Shown here piece by piece: positions 42,640 through 52,082 of a stretch of 64,000 nt of DNA. How positions within the stretch are numbered: the first letter of the stretch is position 1; every line of letters starts with the position of its first letter. Under the pieces are notes generated by a model that did no database searches, was not told the origin of the DNA, and saw only the letters and a list, made by a program, of their open reading frames with translations. The position numbers and the translations under genes were made by a program. Location of the stretch: assembly GCA_963170155.1 (NCBI GenBank), contig CAUJGP010000021.1, positions 62,001 to 126,000 of the forward strand, read 5' to 3'. This stretch comes from Bdellovibrionota bacterium (lineage in GTDB: Bacteria > Bdellovibrionota > Bdellovibrionia > Bdellovibrionales > Bdellovibrionaceae).

Positions 42640-44607
42640 ATGTGTGGGGTTTGGGCTCGGGCTAATATAAAAAAATCATTGGCTCTGGATGAGTTGTTGT
42701 TTCCTGTAAAGATGCTCAACCATCGCGGTCCTGACTCTTATGGTTGGTTTGCCGATCAGAAAGTAGGATTGGTCCACACCCGTTTGAGCATTATTGATTT
42801 GGGCGGTGGGGCGCAGCCTTTACAGAGTTTTGATCAGGGGCTTATCGGTATCGTCAATGGCGAGCTCTATGATTACCAAGAGCACAGGAACCGTTTGATT
42901 TCAAAGGGAGTTCATTTTCAAACTCAAAGTGATAGTGAAGTGTTGTTGAATTTATTTGCGCGAGAAGGGGCATCGGCTTTGCGAGGTTTATCGGGTGAGT
43001 GGGCTTTTATTTTTTATCACCCAAAGGAGCAAAAAATATTTTTTGCTCGAGACCCTCATGGTGTTAAGCCGCTTTTTTATCATTGGGACCAAGACTCATT
43101 GACTTTATCGAGTGAGGTCAAGGCCCTTAAAAATGAAAAACCTGTTTTGAGTGAAGATTATGTAAAAACTTTTTTAGCTCGCACTTTAATGCCCAAAGGG
43201 ACTGCTATTGATCAGTGCTTTCATGTTTTACCAGGTCGGCTTTATACATTTGATATTAAACAAAATAAATTGAGTTCAAAGATAGTTGATCCTCTTCCTT
43301 TGGGTTGTCATCGAGTGTTGAAGGGAGAGGAAGCCATCGAGGCGACCTATGATGCCCTTCGAAATTCGGTGAAAAGAAGATTGGTTGCGGATGTTGAAGT
43401 GGGTTGTTACCTCAGCGGAGGCGTTGATAGTGCTCTTATCACAGCTTTAGCTGTAGAGTTGGGTGCCAAGCCAAAGGCTTTTACTGTTGGTTTTGCAGAC
43501 CGTGATTTTGATGAGCAGGGGATTGCCGTCAAGATCGCTCAGCATCTAGGGATTCCCCATTACGCTTGCCAGCTCAATGGAAAAAACTTTTTACCCAGTT
43601 TGATTCGATCTATCGTGGCGTTTGAAAACCCTATTACTAATCCACATGGAGCTGCCAAAAACTTGCTTTCTCAACTCGCTAGCGAACAGGTGAAGGTGGT
43701 TTTGTCTGGGGAAGGCGCTGATGAGTGGTTTGGTGGTTATGCTTATTTGCGCATTCAAAAAATTATCAATTTTTCTCAAAGACATCCTCAATTAGGGCGC
43801 CAGCTTCTTCATAAATTTATGGAGCAGGAAAAAGGTCGAAGCATGAATCATCTTGATGGTCGCTCACAAATCAATCGAGAGCTTTTTGAAAAATATTTTT
43901 ATGGGTATCAACCTGCAGTTTTAGGGCGCGTGATCAAGCACAGAGCCTACGAGTATTTGACCGGGGATTCTTTAGCGCAAAGGCTTGGTTCCATGTCGAA
44001 AGAGCTTTCCGAGATGCTACAAGAAGACTGGCCAGAGGTGAATCATCAGAGTTCCGCTTGGGATTTAAATGCTTGGTTTGGATTGCGCGTGGATTTATTG
44101 CACTATATTTTAGCAAATGTGGGTGATCGCCAAGAGATGAGTCATTCCTTGGAGGGACGAACTCCCTTTCTAGACCCTGAAGTGATTAATGTCGCGGCGA
44201 GGATTCAAGAGAAGACTCATATGAAAGGGCTCACTGAAAAATACGTTTTAAAGAAAATAGCGGGAAAATTGTTTCCGCGAGAAATTGCGGAGCGTTCAAA
44301 ACACCCTTTCTTTGCTCCCTTGAAGTATTTTTATTTACGGGGCAATCAAGAGTCGATTAAGCACTATATTGAGACAGCAAGAGAGGCAACACCGTGGCTC
44401 GCATGGAATCATGTGGAACGGTTGCTAGGTCACCCTCAATCTATTGAATCAGCTCTGTTCTCTTTGCAAAATTCCACCAGGATTCTTTTGTTTTCATTAG
44501 GAGTCTTAGTGGAGCATCTGAGGGCCGATCCTCCTCTTATTCCCAGAGGCTTTCATATCCCCACAACGGTAGAAGAAATTCTTCCTTATCGACGTCTGGA
44601 GAGCTGA
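42640..44607 (+). CDS. asnB: asparagine-synthetase-type glutamine-hydrolysing amidotransferase
   Basis: 655 residues. The class II glutaminase domain starts at Cys2 (MCGVWARAN), with RGPDSYGW and VNGELYDY; the synthetase domain has the PP-loop YLSGGVDSAL near 260 and GEGADEWFGGY near 355. AsnB makes asparagine from aspartate and glutamine via an AMP intermediate, and many cluster-encoded relatives amidate another carboxylic acid. Here it closes the acyl-biosynthesis cluster, six bases after the hydrolase, which favours a tailoring role, but a housekeeping asparagine synthetase cannot be excluded. Translation starts at ATG 42640 because Cys must follow the initiator Met. Confidence 0.9.
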   Translation: MCGVWARANIKKSLALDELLFPVKMLNHRGPDSYGWFADQKVGLVHTRLSIIDLGGGAQPLQSFDQGLIGIVNGELYDYQEHRNRLISKGVHFQTQSDSEVLLNLFAREGASALRGLSGEWAFIFYHPKEQKIFFARDPHGVKPLFYHWDQDSLTLSSEVKALKNEKPVLSEDYVKTFLARTLMPKGTAIDQCFHVLPGRLYTFDIKQNKLSSKIVDPLPLGCHRVLKGEEAIEATYDALRNSVKRRLVADVEVGCYLSGGVDSALITALAVELGAKPKAFTVGFADRDFDEQGIAVKIAQHLGIPHYACQLNGKNFLPSLIRSIVAFENPITNPHGAAKNLLSQLASEQVKVVLSGEGADEWFGGYAYLRIQKIINFSQRHPQLGRQLLHKFMEQEKGRSMNHLDGRSQINRELFEKYFYGYQPAVLGRVIKHRAYEYLTGDSLAQRLGSMSKELSEMLQEDWPEVNHQSSAWDLNAWFGLRVDLLHYILANVGDRQEMSHSLEGRTPFLDPEVINVAARIQEKTHMKGLTEKYVLKKIAGKLFPREIAERSKHPFFAPLKYFYLRGNQESIKHYIETAREATPWLAWNHVERLLGHPQSIESALFSLQNSTRILLFSLGVLVEHLRADPPLIPRGFHIPTTVEEILPYRRLES

Positions 44608-44673
44608 ATCTTTCAGCGAATGATTGCAGGAATCCCTCTTCAGGGTATTGATGCAAGGTGTTTACGGCCTATT

Positions 44674-44703
44674 TTGACATTCCTTTTCAATCCAAGCTAG
44701 GCT
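44674..44703 (+). promoter_or_regulatory. putative sigma-70 promoter of the bamA-lpx operon
   Basis: TTGACA (44674-44679), 18 bases, TAGGCT (44698-44703): a consensus -35 with a weak -10. It stands just ahead of the bamA ATG at 44714. Confidence 0.45.
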
Positions 44704-44713
44704 TCGTTAACTT

Positions 44714-47053
44714 ATGCTAAAAGCTTTCATTTATTGGATTTTGACAATTTTTTTGGGAATAGCCGCAATCGCTCAAGATTCGGGTGTTCTTATTCGTAAA
44801 ATTACCATTGAGGGCCAAAAAAAACTGGAGATGGATGCGATCAAAGCAAAGATCGCGTCTACGGAAGGTAACGCTTTTTCTCCCGATCAGGTTCGTAATG
44901 ATGTTTTAAATCTTTTCGCCATGGGCTTTTTTGATGATGTTGAAGTACACAAAGAAGTGTCAGGACGTCAGGTCGATCTTATTTACCGTGTAAAAGAAAA
45001 ACCCACCATCGTTGAGTTGTCGATTGTGGGTCATTCTGAGGTCAAAGAAGATGATATCAAAGAACAGATTGGCATTAAGGCTTTTGAAATTTTGAATCAT
45101 GCTAAAATTCGAACTTCGCAAGAGAAGCTTCAAAAGTTTTTGGAAGATAAAGGGTTTTTATTGGCGAAGGTCGAAACGCAGATTGAAGATATTGTTCCAG
45201 GAGAGCGCGTTCGTTTGACTTTTCGGATCGAAGAAAACGAAAAGGTGAGGGTGAAGCAAGTCAGGTTTTTGGGAAATGCGAAATTAAAAGATGATTTTTT
45301 GAAAAATCGCATGCTGACTCAAGAGGGTGGTTTTTTTAGTTTTATGGGCGGCTCCGGTAGTTATAAGCAAGAGGCTTTTGATCGGGATACGCATGCGTTG
45401 AAATATTTGTATTTCAACGAGGGGTATGTTCAGGCGAAGGTTGAGAAGCCTCAAGTTTACGTAACCCCAGATAAAAAAGGGATTTATATCACTGTTCGTA
45501 TTGAAGAGGGTGAGCAGTTCAAAGTTGGAGAGATCGATTTTGCCGGAGATATTTTGTTTTCCCGGGAAGAATTGAGAGAGTTTATTCAAATTGATGAAAA
45601 AGAAGTTTTTGCTTATGAGGTCCTGCAAAAGGATTTAGCGCAATTACAGGCGAAGTATGGTGATCTTGGTTATGCTTTTGCAAACGTGATTCCTCGAACC
45701 AATATTGATGAAAAAAATAAAAAAGTGGATGTGGTTTTTGAGTTTGATAAAGGGCACAAGGTTTATTTCGGAAAAATCAATGTGGTGGGAAATAACAGAA
45801 CTCGCGATAAAGTAATCCGTCGTGAACTCAAGATCGTCGAGGGAGAATTGTATAATGAGACCCGCAAGCAAGAATCCATCGAGAACGTTCAAAGGTTAGG
45901 TTTTTTTGAAGAAGTGAATTTTAAAAACTCCACGCCTCCTGATAAACCTGATCAGCTCAATATTGATATCACCGTGAAAGAACGCCATACAGGTTCGATT
46001 CAGTTGGGAGCAGGTTACAGTAGCACTGATAAGTTTCAAATGACAGGACAGGTGAACGAAAGCAACTTTTTGGGTAAGGGTCAGAAGTTATCAGCGAGAC
46101 TCAATCACAGCCAAAGAGCCACGGATTTTAGTTTGGGTTTTACAGAACCCAATCTTGATGACTCTGAGTGGTCTTTGGGAGGTGAGCTTTACCAAAGCTT
46201 ATCTTATCGGGATGATTTTGATCAGAAGGTAACCGGCGGTGCTGTGAGTTTGGGCCATCCCGTCAGTGAGTATGTCAATGCCTTTTTGAGATACCGTTAC
46301 GATAAAACAGAGTTAACAGGCAAGAAAGATGACAAAGGTGTCCCTTTGACGGACCCTGTGATTTTTCCTCTGGAGACCGCCTCTGGTGTGACGAGTGCCA
46401 TCCGAGGGACGATCGAATATGATCGACGCAATGATCGATTTACCCCTTCTAAGGGTTTACTTTTATCGACATCTTTAGAAAAAGCAGGGTTGGGGGGCGA
46501 TCTTAATTATTTTAAAAGCATCAATACCTTTCGGTATTTCCAAAAGATTTTTTGGGATGTGGTGTGGAGAAATAACCTGGTGTATGGATCTCTTCAATCT
46601 CAGTCAGGGAATGAACCTCCTTTCAACGAAAGATTTTTACTGGGAGGAGCTTTTTCTTTGCGAGGTTATCCCGCTTATAGTGTCGGAAAACATGTTTTTT
46701 CGCAAAAAAGGTATGATTATTTAACAGGTTTGCCAGCTCCCAATAGTTGGGATCCTGATCTCGCACGGAGAGTCTCTCATCGGGCTTTTGGAGGTAAACA
46801 ACAATTGTATTACATGACAGAGTTGGAATTTCCTTTGATCAATGAGGCCGGTATCAAGGGAGCCGTATTTTTTGATATCGGGCAAGCCGAAGATACGCTG
46901 GCCAAAAGTGATTTTTACAGTGACATTGGATTTGGGATTCGTTGGTTTTCACCCATCGGGGCCCTTCGCTTTGAATGGGGTTTCCCTCTGAATCGTGATC
47001 CCGACCGCCATCCACCAATGAATTTTGAGTTTATGATTGGACCTTCTTTTTAA
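44714..47053 (+). CDS. bamA: outer-membrane assembly protein BamA
   Basis: 779 residues; signal peptide about 1-20 (ending AIAQ). Five POTRA repeats run to about residue 425, each with the hydrophobic-Gly pattern (for example FLGNAKLKDDFLKN and VVGNNRTRDKVIRR). A 16-strand barrel follows with the lid motif RGYPAYSVG near 655 and a C-terminal Phe (MIGPSF). BamA inserts beta-barrels into the outer membrane. It heads the operon bamA-skp-fabZ-lpxA-gfo-lpxB-lpxK-lpxL. Confidence 0.96.
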   Translation: MLKAFIYWILTIFLGIAAIAQDSGVLIRKITIEGQKKLEMDAIKAKIASTEGNAFSPDQVRNDVLNLFAMGFFDDVEVHKEVSGRQVDLIYRVKEKPTIVELSIVGHSEVKEDDIKEQIGIKAFEILNHAKIRTSQEKLQKFLEDKGFLLAKVETQIEDIVPGERVRLTFRIEENEKVRVKQVRFLGNAKLKDDFLKNRMLTQEGGFFSFMGGSGSYKQEAFDRDTHALKYLYFNEGYVQAKVEKPQVYVTPDKKGIYITVRIEEGEQFKVGEIDFAGDILFSREELREFIQIDEKEVFAYEVLQKDLAQLQAKYGDLGYAFANVIPRTNIDEKNKKVDVVFEFDKGHKVYFGKINVVGNNRTRDKVIRRELKIVEGELYNETRKQESIENVQRLGFFEEVNFKNSTPPDKPDQLNIDITVKERHTGSIQLGAGYSSTDKFQMTGQVNESNFLGKGQKLSARLNHSQRATDFSLGFTEPNLDDSEWSLGGELYQSLSYRDDFDQKVTGGAVSLGHPVSEYVNAFLRYRYDKTELTGKKDDKGVPLTDPVIFPLETASGVTSAIRGTIEYDRRNDRFTPSKGLLLSTSLEKAGLGGDLNYFKSINTFRYFQKIFWDVVWRNNLVYGSLQSQSGNEPPFNERFLLGGAFSLRGYPAYSVGKHVFSQKRYDYLTGLPAPNSWDPDLARRVSHRAFGGKQQLYYMTELEFPLINEAGIKGAVFFDIGQAEDTLAKSDFYSDIGFGIRWFSPIGALRFEWGFPLNRDPDRHPPMNFEFMIGPSF

Positions 47054-47086
47054 GAGTTTTTTATTTTAATTTCAAAGGAGAACGAA

Positions 47087-47602
47087 ATGAAGAAAATGGG
47101 AATGATGCTTGTTGGTTTTATGGTTTCTTTAGGGCTCAATGCCGGGGCTGCTGCTGATGCGAAGTTTGCTTACGTTGATTTGCAAAAGGCCATTCAAAGT
47201 ACGACAGCAGGAAAAAAAGCAAAAACGGAGCTAGAGGCTGAATTCAATAAAAGAAAAAAAGATATTGAAGCTAAACAAGCGGATATTAAAAAAATGGGTG
47301 AAGATCTAGAAAAGAAAAAAGGCGTGCTTTCTGATGAAGCTTTACAGAAAAAGCAAGCTGAGATCCAAGAAGAAATGATGAGATATCAAGAACTCGTGGG
47401 AAAAAATCAAGTGGAGATCCAAAAGAAAGAAAGAGATCTTACAGCTCCTATTTTGGATAAGATGAAAAATATTTTGGATAAGGTTGCAAAGACAGAGGGC
47501 TACTCTGTTATTTTTGAAAAAAATGAGCAAAGTGTTTTGTGGATTAAAGCAGAATACAATCTGACAGATAAATTAGTTCAAGAATTTGAGAAAACAAAAT
47601 AA
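47087..47602 (+). CDS. skp: periplasmic chaperone Skp/OmpH
   Basis: 171 residues. The signal peptide (MKKMGMMLVGFMVSLGLNAG, with AAA-like cleavage) precedes a long coiled coil (KRKKDIEAKQADIKKMGEDL ... LQKKQAEIQEEMMRYQEL), the tentacles of the Skp trimer that hold unfolded outer-membrane proteins. The mature start KFAYVDLQKAI matches the family. Translationally coupled to fabZ by TAATG. Confidence 0.9.
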   Translation: MKKMGMMLVGFMVSLGLNAGAAADAKFAYVDLQKAIQSTTAGKKAKTELEAEFNKRKKDIEAKQADIKKMGEDLEKKKGVLSDEALQKKQAEIQEEMMRYQELVGKNQVEIQKKERDLTAPILDKMKNILDKVAKTEGYSVIFEKNEQSVLWIKAEYNLTDKLVQEFEKTK

Positions 47603-48084
47603 TGACAACACCAGACTCTCAAATTCCCCTAACAATGGATAGCGTAGAGATTGCTCAAATATTGCCTCATCGTCATCCATTTATTTTTGTTGATCGGGTT
47701 TTAGAGAAAAATTGGGGCCCTCATTACCCGAATCGTATGGGTAGTACTATTCGAGCTTTAAAAAGTGTAACGATTAGCGAACCTTTTTTTCAAGGGCATT
47801 TTCCCCATCGTCCGGTCATGCCCGGAGTTATTATACTGGAGGTTTTTGCTCAAGTTGGTGCATTGATGTGTTACCGTCCCGGCGAACCTCCTCAAGATGT
47901 GGCATTGGTGGGTATTAATGAAGCCCGATTTCGGCAACCTGTTTTACCGGGAGATCAATTGATCATTGAAATGGATTGTCGAAAAGATCGGGGACAAATT
48001 TTGATTTTTGGTGGTCAAGCCAAAGTGGGCACAGAGATTGTGGCGGAGGCCGAGCTTTTAGCAAAGGTCTTTCCCAAGACTTAA
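47602..48084 (+). CDS. fabZ: 3-hydroxyacyl-ACP dehydratase FabZ
   Basis: 160 residues of hotdog fold with the family motif LPHRHPFIFVDRV, catalytic His in FQGHFPHRPVMPG and Glu in ILEVFAQV. It supplies hydroxyacyl-ACP turnover for fatty acids and competes with LpxA for 3-hydroxyacyl-ACP, which explains its place beside lpxA. The ATG overlaps the skp stop by one base. No lpxD gene lies between skp and fabZ, unlike in enterobacteria. Confidence 0.95.
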   Translation: MTTPDSQIPLTMDSVEIAQILPHRHPFIFVDRVLEKNWGPHYPNRMGSTIRALKSVTISEPFFQGHFPHRPVMPGVIILEVFAQVGALMCYRPGEPPQDVALVGINEARFRQPVLPGDQLIIEMDCRKDRGQILIFGGQAKVGTEIVAEAELLAKVFPKT

Positions 48085-48180
48085 CACAACCCTTCATTGA
48101 TCTATCGAGAATAGGGAAAGTGTAGCAAAGGTTTTGTGCCTGTATTCAGACCTAATGCTTCAAAGAGGAGTTCTTAATAT

Positions 48181-48966
48181 ATGAGCGTTCATCCTTCTAC
48201 GGTTGTCAGTGGAAAATTAGAATTAGATGAAGGTGCTGAAGTTGGCCCTTATTGTTTGATTCAAGGTCATGTTAAAATTGGTAAAGGAACTATTGTTGAA
48301 GGGCATGTTTCTTTGGGGAGCAAAGGGGGGATTATTGAGATTGGGGCTCATAATCACTTTCATCCAGGAGCTGTGATTGGTGGTCCTCCTCAAGATGTGA
48401 CTTACAAAGGAGAAGAAACCTCTTTGATTATTGGAGATCATAATACGTTTCGAGAGTTCTCCACTGTGAATTTGGCTACCAGCAAAGAAGATAAAAAAAC
48501 AATCATAGGTTCTCATTGCTATTTCATGAGTTACACGCATGTGGGTCATGATTGCTGCATCGGAGATCATGTCATTATCGCCAATGACTCACATGTGGGA
48601 GGTCATTGTTTGATTGATGACTATACTGTGATTGGTGGAATGTGCGCCTTTAATCAATTCACTCGAGTGGGGCGTGGGTCTTTTATTGCGGGTGGTTCTA
48701 TTGTTAATAAAGACATTTTACCTTTCTCCAAGGCTCAGGGGAATCATGCTGTTATCAGAGCAACCAATAAAGTGGGTTTAGCACGCAGAGGATTGCCTCG
48801 AGAAGAGGTGGAGAATATTCATCGAGCTATTCGGATCTTGATCATGGGGTCGGACACCCAAGAAGAAGCTTTGGCGAGAATCGATACGGAGTGCACTCCT
48901 TCAGAAAATATTGAGTATTTGTTGAAGTTTATTCGTCAATCGAAGAGAGGGATTGCAAAAGAATGA
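48181..48966 (+). CDS. lpxA: UDP-N-acetylglucosamine acyltransferase LpxA
   Basis: 261 residues. A left-handed parallel beta-helix of hexapeptide repeats covers residues 1-190, with catalytic His in SYTHVGHDC and the QGNHAVIRATNKVGLARRG segment of the family near 195. The C-terminal part is helical. LpxA transfers 3-hydroxyacyl from ACP to UDP-GlcNAc (or its 3-amino analogue), the first step of lipid A. GAGGAG precedes the ATG. It overlaps the oxidoreductase gene by four bases. Confidence 0.95.
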   Translation: MSVHPSTVVSGKLELDEGAEVGPYCLIQGHVKIGKGTIVEGHVSLGSKGGIIEIGAHNHFHPGAVIGGPPQDVTYKGEETSLIIGDHNTFREFSTVNLATSKEDKKTIIGSHCYFMSYTHVGHDCCIGDHVIIANDSHVGGHCLIDDYTVIGGMCAFNQFTRVGRGSFIAGGSIVNKDILPFSKAQGNHAVIRATNKVGLARRGLPREEVENIHRAIRILIMGSDTQEEALARIDTECTPSENIEYLLKFIRQSKRGIAKE

Positions 48967-49892
48967 AAAAATTAAGAGCAGCGGTGATAGGTGTTGGGTA
49001 TTTGGGAAATTTCCATGCTCAGAAGTACAAAGCCCACCCACAAATAGATTTGGTGGGAGTTTTTGATCTTAATCGAGAGCAGGCCCAGCGGGTGGCTCAT
49101 GATCTCCAGGTTTCTACAGTTAATAAACTCGAAGACCTTGTGGGAAAAATTGATTTGGCTACGGTTGCGACAACCACAAAAAGTCATTTTGAAGTGGCTG
49201 AGTTCCTTTTGCATCACAAGATTCACTTGAATATCGAGAAACCCATCACGGCAGAATTGGACCAAGCGAAAAAATTAATAGAGCTGGCTCGCGCTCAAGG
49301 TGTTAAGCTTGCCGTGGGGCATATTGAGCGTTTCAATCCAGCGTTTTTAAAGTGGCGATTGATGATGGGTATCCCTACCTACATTGAGTTTGAGCGTTTT
49401 GCTCCCTTTAAAACAAGAGGCTCCGATGTCAGTGTCATTCATGATTTGATGATACATGACTTAGATTTGTTATTATCGTTACAACCAGGCGTATTAAAAA
49501 ACATCGAAGTTCAGGGTGGACGAGTGAAATCGTCTTCGTTTGATTGGGCACAGGTGTGGTTGAGTTTTGGCTCTCGGTTGAAGGTGTGCTTAAAGGCTTC
49601 CCGAGTGAGCCCTGTCGCATCTCGCAAAATTCGCTCTTATGAGTCAAGCTCTTGGTGGTCGGTAGACTTACAGCAAGGCGAGTTGGAGCAGGTTTCCTAC
49701 GGTGAAGGGATTTCCACTCCTTTAGTCACCCATCAGTTTGTTACTGAAAAAGTAGACGCTCTTCAAAAAGAAACAGATTCCTTTGTAGAAGCTGTTCTTC
49801 ACAATAAAGAACCTTTATTGACAGGTGATGATGGACTGGCGGCTTTATCTTTAGTGGAGAGGATTTGTTCTGAGTTGAATCATGTCAGCTAG
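48963..49892 (+). CDS. Gfo/Idh/MocA-family oxidoreductase in the lpx operon
   Basis: 309 residues. An N-terminal Rossmann domain (AAVIGVGYLGNFHAQKY) is followed by the EKP motif in NIEKPIT near residue 93 and the dimer domain with HIERFNPAF and HDLMIHDLDL. The family oxidises sugar substrates with NAD(P). Its relative GnnA oxidises UDP-GlcNAc at C3 before transamination by GnnB to make 3-amino lipid A in some bacteria. Here the gene lies between lpxA and lpxB but no GnnB aminotransferase gene is nearby. The role in lipid A sugar modification is likely but unproven. Confidence 0.85.
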   Translation: MKKLRAAVIGVGYLGNFHAQKYKAHPQIDLVGVFDLNREQAQRVAHDLQVSTVNKLEDLVGKIDLATVATTTKSHFEVAEFLLHHKIHLNIEKPITAELDQAKKLIELARAQGVKLAVGHIERFNPAFLKWRLMMGIPTYIEFERFAPFKTRGSDVSVIHDLMIHDLDLLLSLQPGVLKNIEVQGGRVKSSSFDWAQVWLSFGSRLKVCLKASRVSPVASRKIRSYESSSWWSVDLQQGELEQVSYGEGISTPLVTHQFVTEKVDALQKETDSFVEAVLHNKEPLLTGDDGLAALSLVERICSELNHVS

Positions 49893-51060
49893 AATTTTGA
49901 TCGTTGCCGCTGAGGCTTCCAGTGCTTTGTATGCCGAACAACTTATCTTGCACTGGAGGAGCCAGGGGCGTCGCCGGGATTTGGAATATTTTGGGGTTGG
50001 TTCGCGCCGTATGGAGAAACTCAACTTTCGCTGTTTAGGTTATGCGGAAGATATGGCCGTGATGGGCTTTTCTGAAGTGATTCAACACTACTCCGACATT
50101 AAAAATGTATTTCAATCCATCTTAAACGAAGTGGATCAGGCCAAACCACTTGTTGCCATCCTTCTTGATTATCCAGGATTTAACTTGCGTTTAAGCAAAG
50201 AGTTACATGCTCGACAAATCCCAGTGATCTATTATGTTTCTCCTCAAATTTGGGCGTGGAAAAAAAACCGTGTTTACACAGTGAAAGCTTTTGTCTCCAA
50301 AATGTTGGTGGTGTTTCCTTTTGAAGTCGATTTTTATAAGGAGTATGGGGTTCCGGTTCAATATGTGGGGCATCCGCTATTAGATGACTTGAAACCGGAG
50401 CACGAAGATAAGGAGCTCATTGCCTTAAAACGCAGCCGCTTAGGGATTCAAAGGCATCAGAAAGTTTTAGGTTTAATGCCGGGCAGTCGAAAACAAGAGC
50501 TGGATCGCCACTTAGAACTTCAATTGCAGGTCGCTGAAAAACTAAAAGCACGTCATCCTGATTTAAAAATCGTTCTCTTAGTGGCTCCAACCATTTCTAA
50601 AACAGAGGTGCAGGACCGCCTTGAAAACACGAAGCTTTCTTTAGTTCTTCTGCAAGATGAACCATTCAATATGATTAGTTTGGTTGATGGGGTCTTAGCC
50701 GCATCAGGAACGGCTACTTTAATGGTAGGTTTACTCGAAAAACCGATGGTGATCATGTATAGGGTCAGTTGGCTCTCGGCATTCATTGGTCGACGTTTGG
50801 TCAAAGGTTTTTTCGGTTTGGTGAATTTATTGTCTAAGAAAGAGATCGTTCCTGAATTATTCCAGGAAAAGGCTAATTTAGAACAACTCACTCCACAAGT
50901 TGAAAGAATGCTTTTTGATGATCTCTATCGATCGCAGGTCATTCATGATTTACAAGTCCTCAAAACTCAATTGGGGGAGAAGGGTGTCACGTCCAGAGTG
51001 GCCAAAGAAATTGAGGTTTATCTCGATAGAGATAAAGTGGAAGGAGCACCATCGCTGTGA
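49882..51060 (+). CDS. lpxB: lipid-A-disaccharide synthase LpxB
   Basis: 392 residues with family motifs AAEASSALYAEQL at the start, YYVSPQIWAWKKNR near 115, VGHPLLDD near 155, GLMPGSRKQELDRH near 195, and ASGTATLMVGLLEKPMVIMYRV near 275. It joins UDP-2,3-diacyl-GlcN and lipid X to lipid A disaccharide. It overlaps both neighbours (11 bases with the oxidoreductase, four with lpxK). Confidence 0.95.
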   Translation: MSARILIVAAEASSALYAEQLILHWRSQGRRRDLEYFGVGSRRMEKLNFRCLGYAEDMAVMGFSEVIQHYSDIKNVFQSILNEVDQAKPLVAILLDYPGFNLRLSKELHARQIPVIYYVSPQIWAWKKNRVYTVKAFVSKMLVVFPFEVDFYKEYGVPVQYVGHPLLDDLKPEHEDKELIALKRSRLGIQRHQKVLGLMPGSRKQELDRHLELQLQVAEKLKARHPDLKIVLLVAPTISKTEVQDRLENTKLSLVLLQDEPFNMISLVDGVLAASGTATLMVGLLEKPMVIMYRVSWLSAFIGRRLVKGFFGLVNLLSKKEIVPELFQEKANLEQLTPQVERMLFDDLYRSQVIHDLQVLKTQLGEKGVTSRVAKEIEVYLDRDKVEGAPSL

Positions 51061-52082
51061 ATAGATGGAATCCCTTTGCCCCTATTGGCTCTTCTGTGGT
51101 GGAGCTCCGTCGCTGGCTTTATGAACAGCGTTGGGTGAAAACAGTTTCATTAGCGATTCCTGTGATCAGTATTGGAAATATCACTATGGGTGGGACTGGA
51201 AAAACGCCTTTTCTTCAATGGTTGCTTCATGAACTGACAGCAATGGGTTTTCATCCGGGAGTGGTTTCCCGAAACTATAAAACAAAAAGTCAAAACCCTG
51301 GTTTTGTGACTGTAGAACCAGGTGCAGCTTCTCGTTTTGGTGATGAGGCTGTTTTATTAAAAATGAAAAATCCCCAAATTCCTGTTTATTCCGGTCCTCA
51401 AAAATGGAGAAGCGCCACGGTTCTTGCTCGAGAATCTAAAGATATCGATGTTATTGTGATCGATGATGGTTTTCAGCATTGGCGATTGCAGCGAGATTTT
51501 GATATTGTGCTATTGGATACCTCTGTTGCAATAAAAGATTATGATTGGCCTCCATGGGGAAGAGCTCGTGAATCTCTTTCTTCCGTAAAACGAGCGAATA
51601 CTGTGGTTTTTACCAAAACGGAGCAGAGTAATAAAGAAACGCAATCTTTTTTAGAGAAAGAATGTGCGTTTCAAGGGATTGTCTTGCACTCACGACAAAA
51701 GCAAGGATTCCCTCAATGGGTTCGAGGGCAAGCGATGATGTCATTGAACCCGTTAGCCAATCAAAAGGCTTTAGCCTTTTGTGGGTTGGGGCACCCGAAA
51801 AGTTTTTTGAAAGGTCTCAAAAATCAAAATTTGCAAATTGCAGAGTTTAAATTTTTTTCTGATCACTTTGTTTATGATCAGTCTTCTGTGAAGGCACTGA
51901 TCTCGTTATTTCAAGAAAAAAACTGTGATTATTTAATCACAAGCGAAAAGGATTTTGTTAAGCTATTAGATTGGCCTGAAGAGGGTCCTCCTCTTTATGT
52001 TGTACCGTTGGAACATCAATTAGAAGGGGATTTGGAGGGTTTTCGTGCGGAGCTTTCTCGTTGTCTGCGGAAGAGGGATTAG
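51057..52082 (+). CDS. lpxK: tetraacyldisaccharide 4'-kinase LpxK
   Basis: 341 residues. The Walker A/P-loop GNITMGGTGKTP near residue 40 and the Walker B-like IDVIVIDDGFQHW near 120 match LpxK, which phosphorylates the 4' position of lipid A precursor at the membrane. The N-terminal amphipathic helix is present. GTG start at 51057 overlaps the lpxB stop by four bases. Its 3' end overlaps lpxL by 38 bases. Confidence 0.93.
   Translation: MNRWNPFAPIGSSVVELRRWLYEQRWVKTVSLAIPVISIGNITMGGTGKTPFLQWLLHELTAMGFHPGVVSRNYKTKSQNPGFVTVEPGAASRFGDEAVLLKMKNPQIPVYSGPQKWRSATVLARESKDIDVIVIDDGFQHWRLQRDFDIVLLDTSVAIKDYDWPPWGRARESLSSVKRANTVVFTKTEQSNKETQSFLEKECAFQGIVLHSRQKQGFPQWVRGQAMMSLNPLANQKALAFCGLGHPKSFLKGLKNQNLQIAEFKFFSDHFVYDQSSVKALISLFQEKNCDYLITSEKDFVKLLDWPEEGPPLYVVPLEHQLEGDLEGFRAELSRCLRKRD

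Noticed and set aside
48223-48570. Antisense frame opposite lpxA
   Set aside because: Shadow of a conserved gene; hexapeptide repeats in the sense strand create a repetitive antisense frame.
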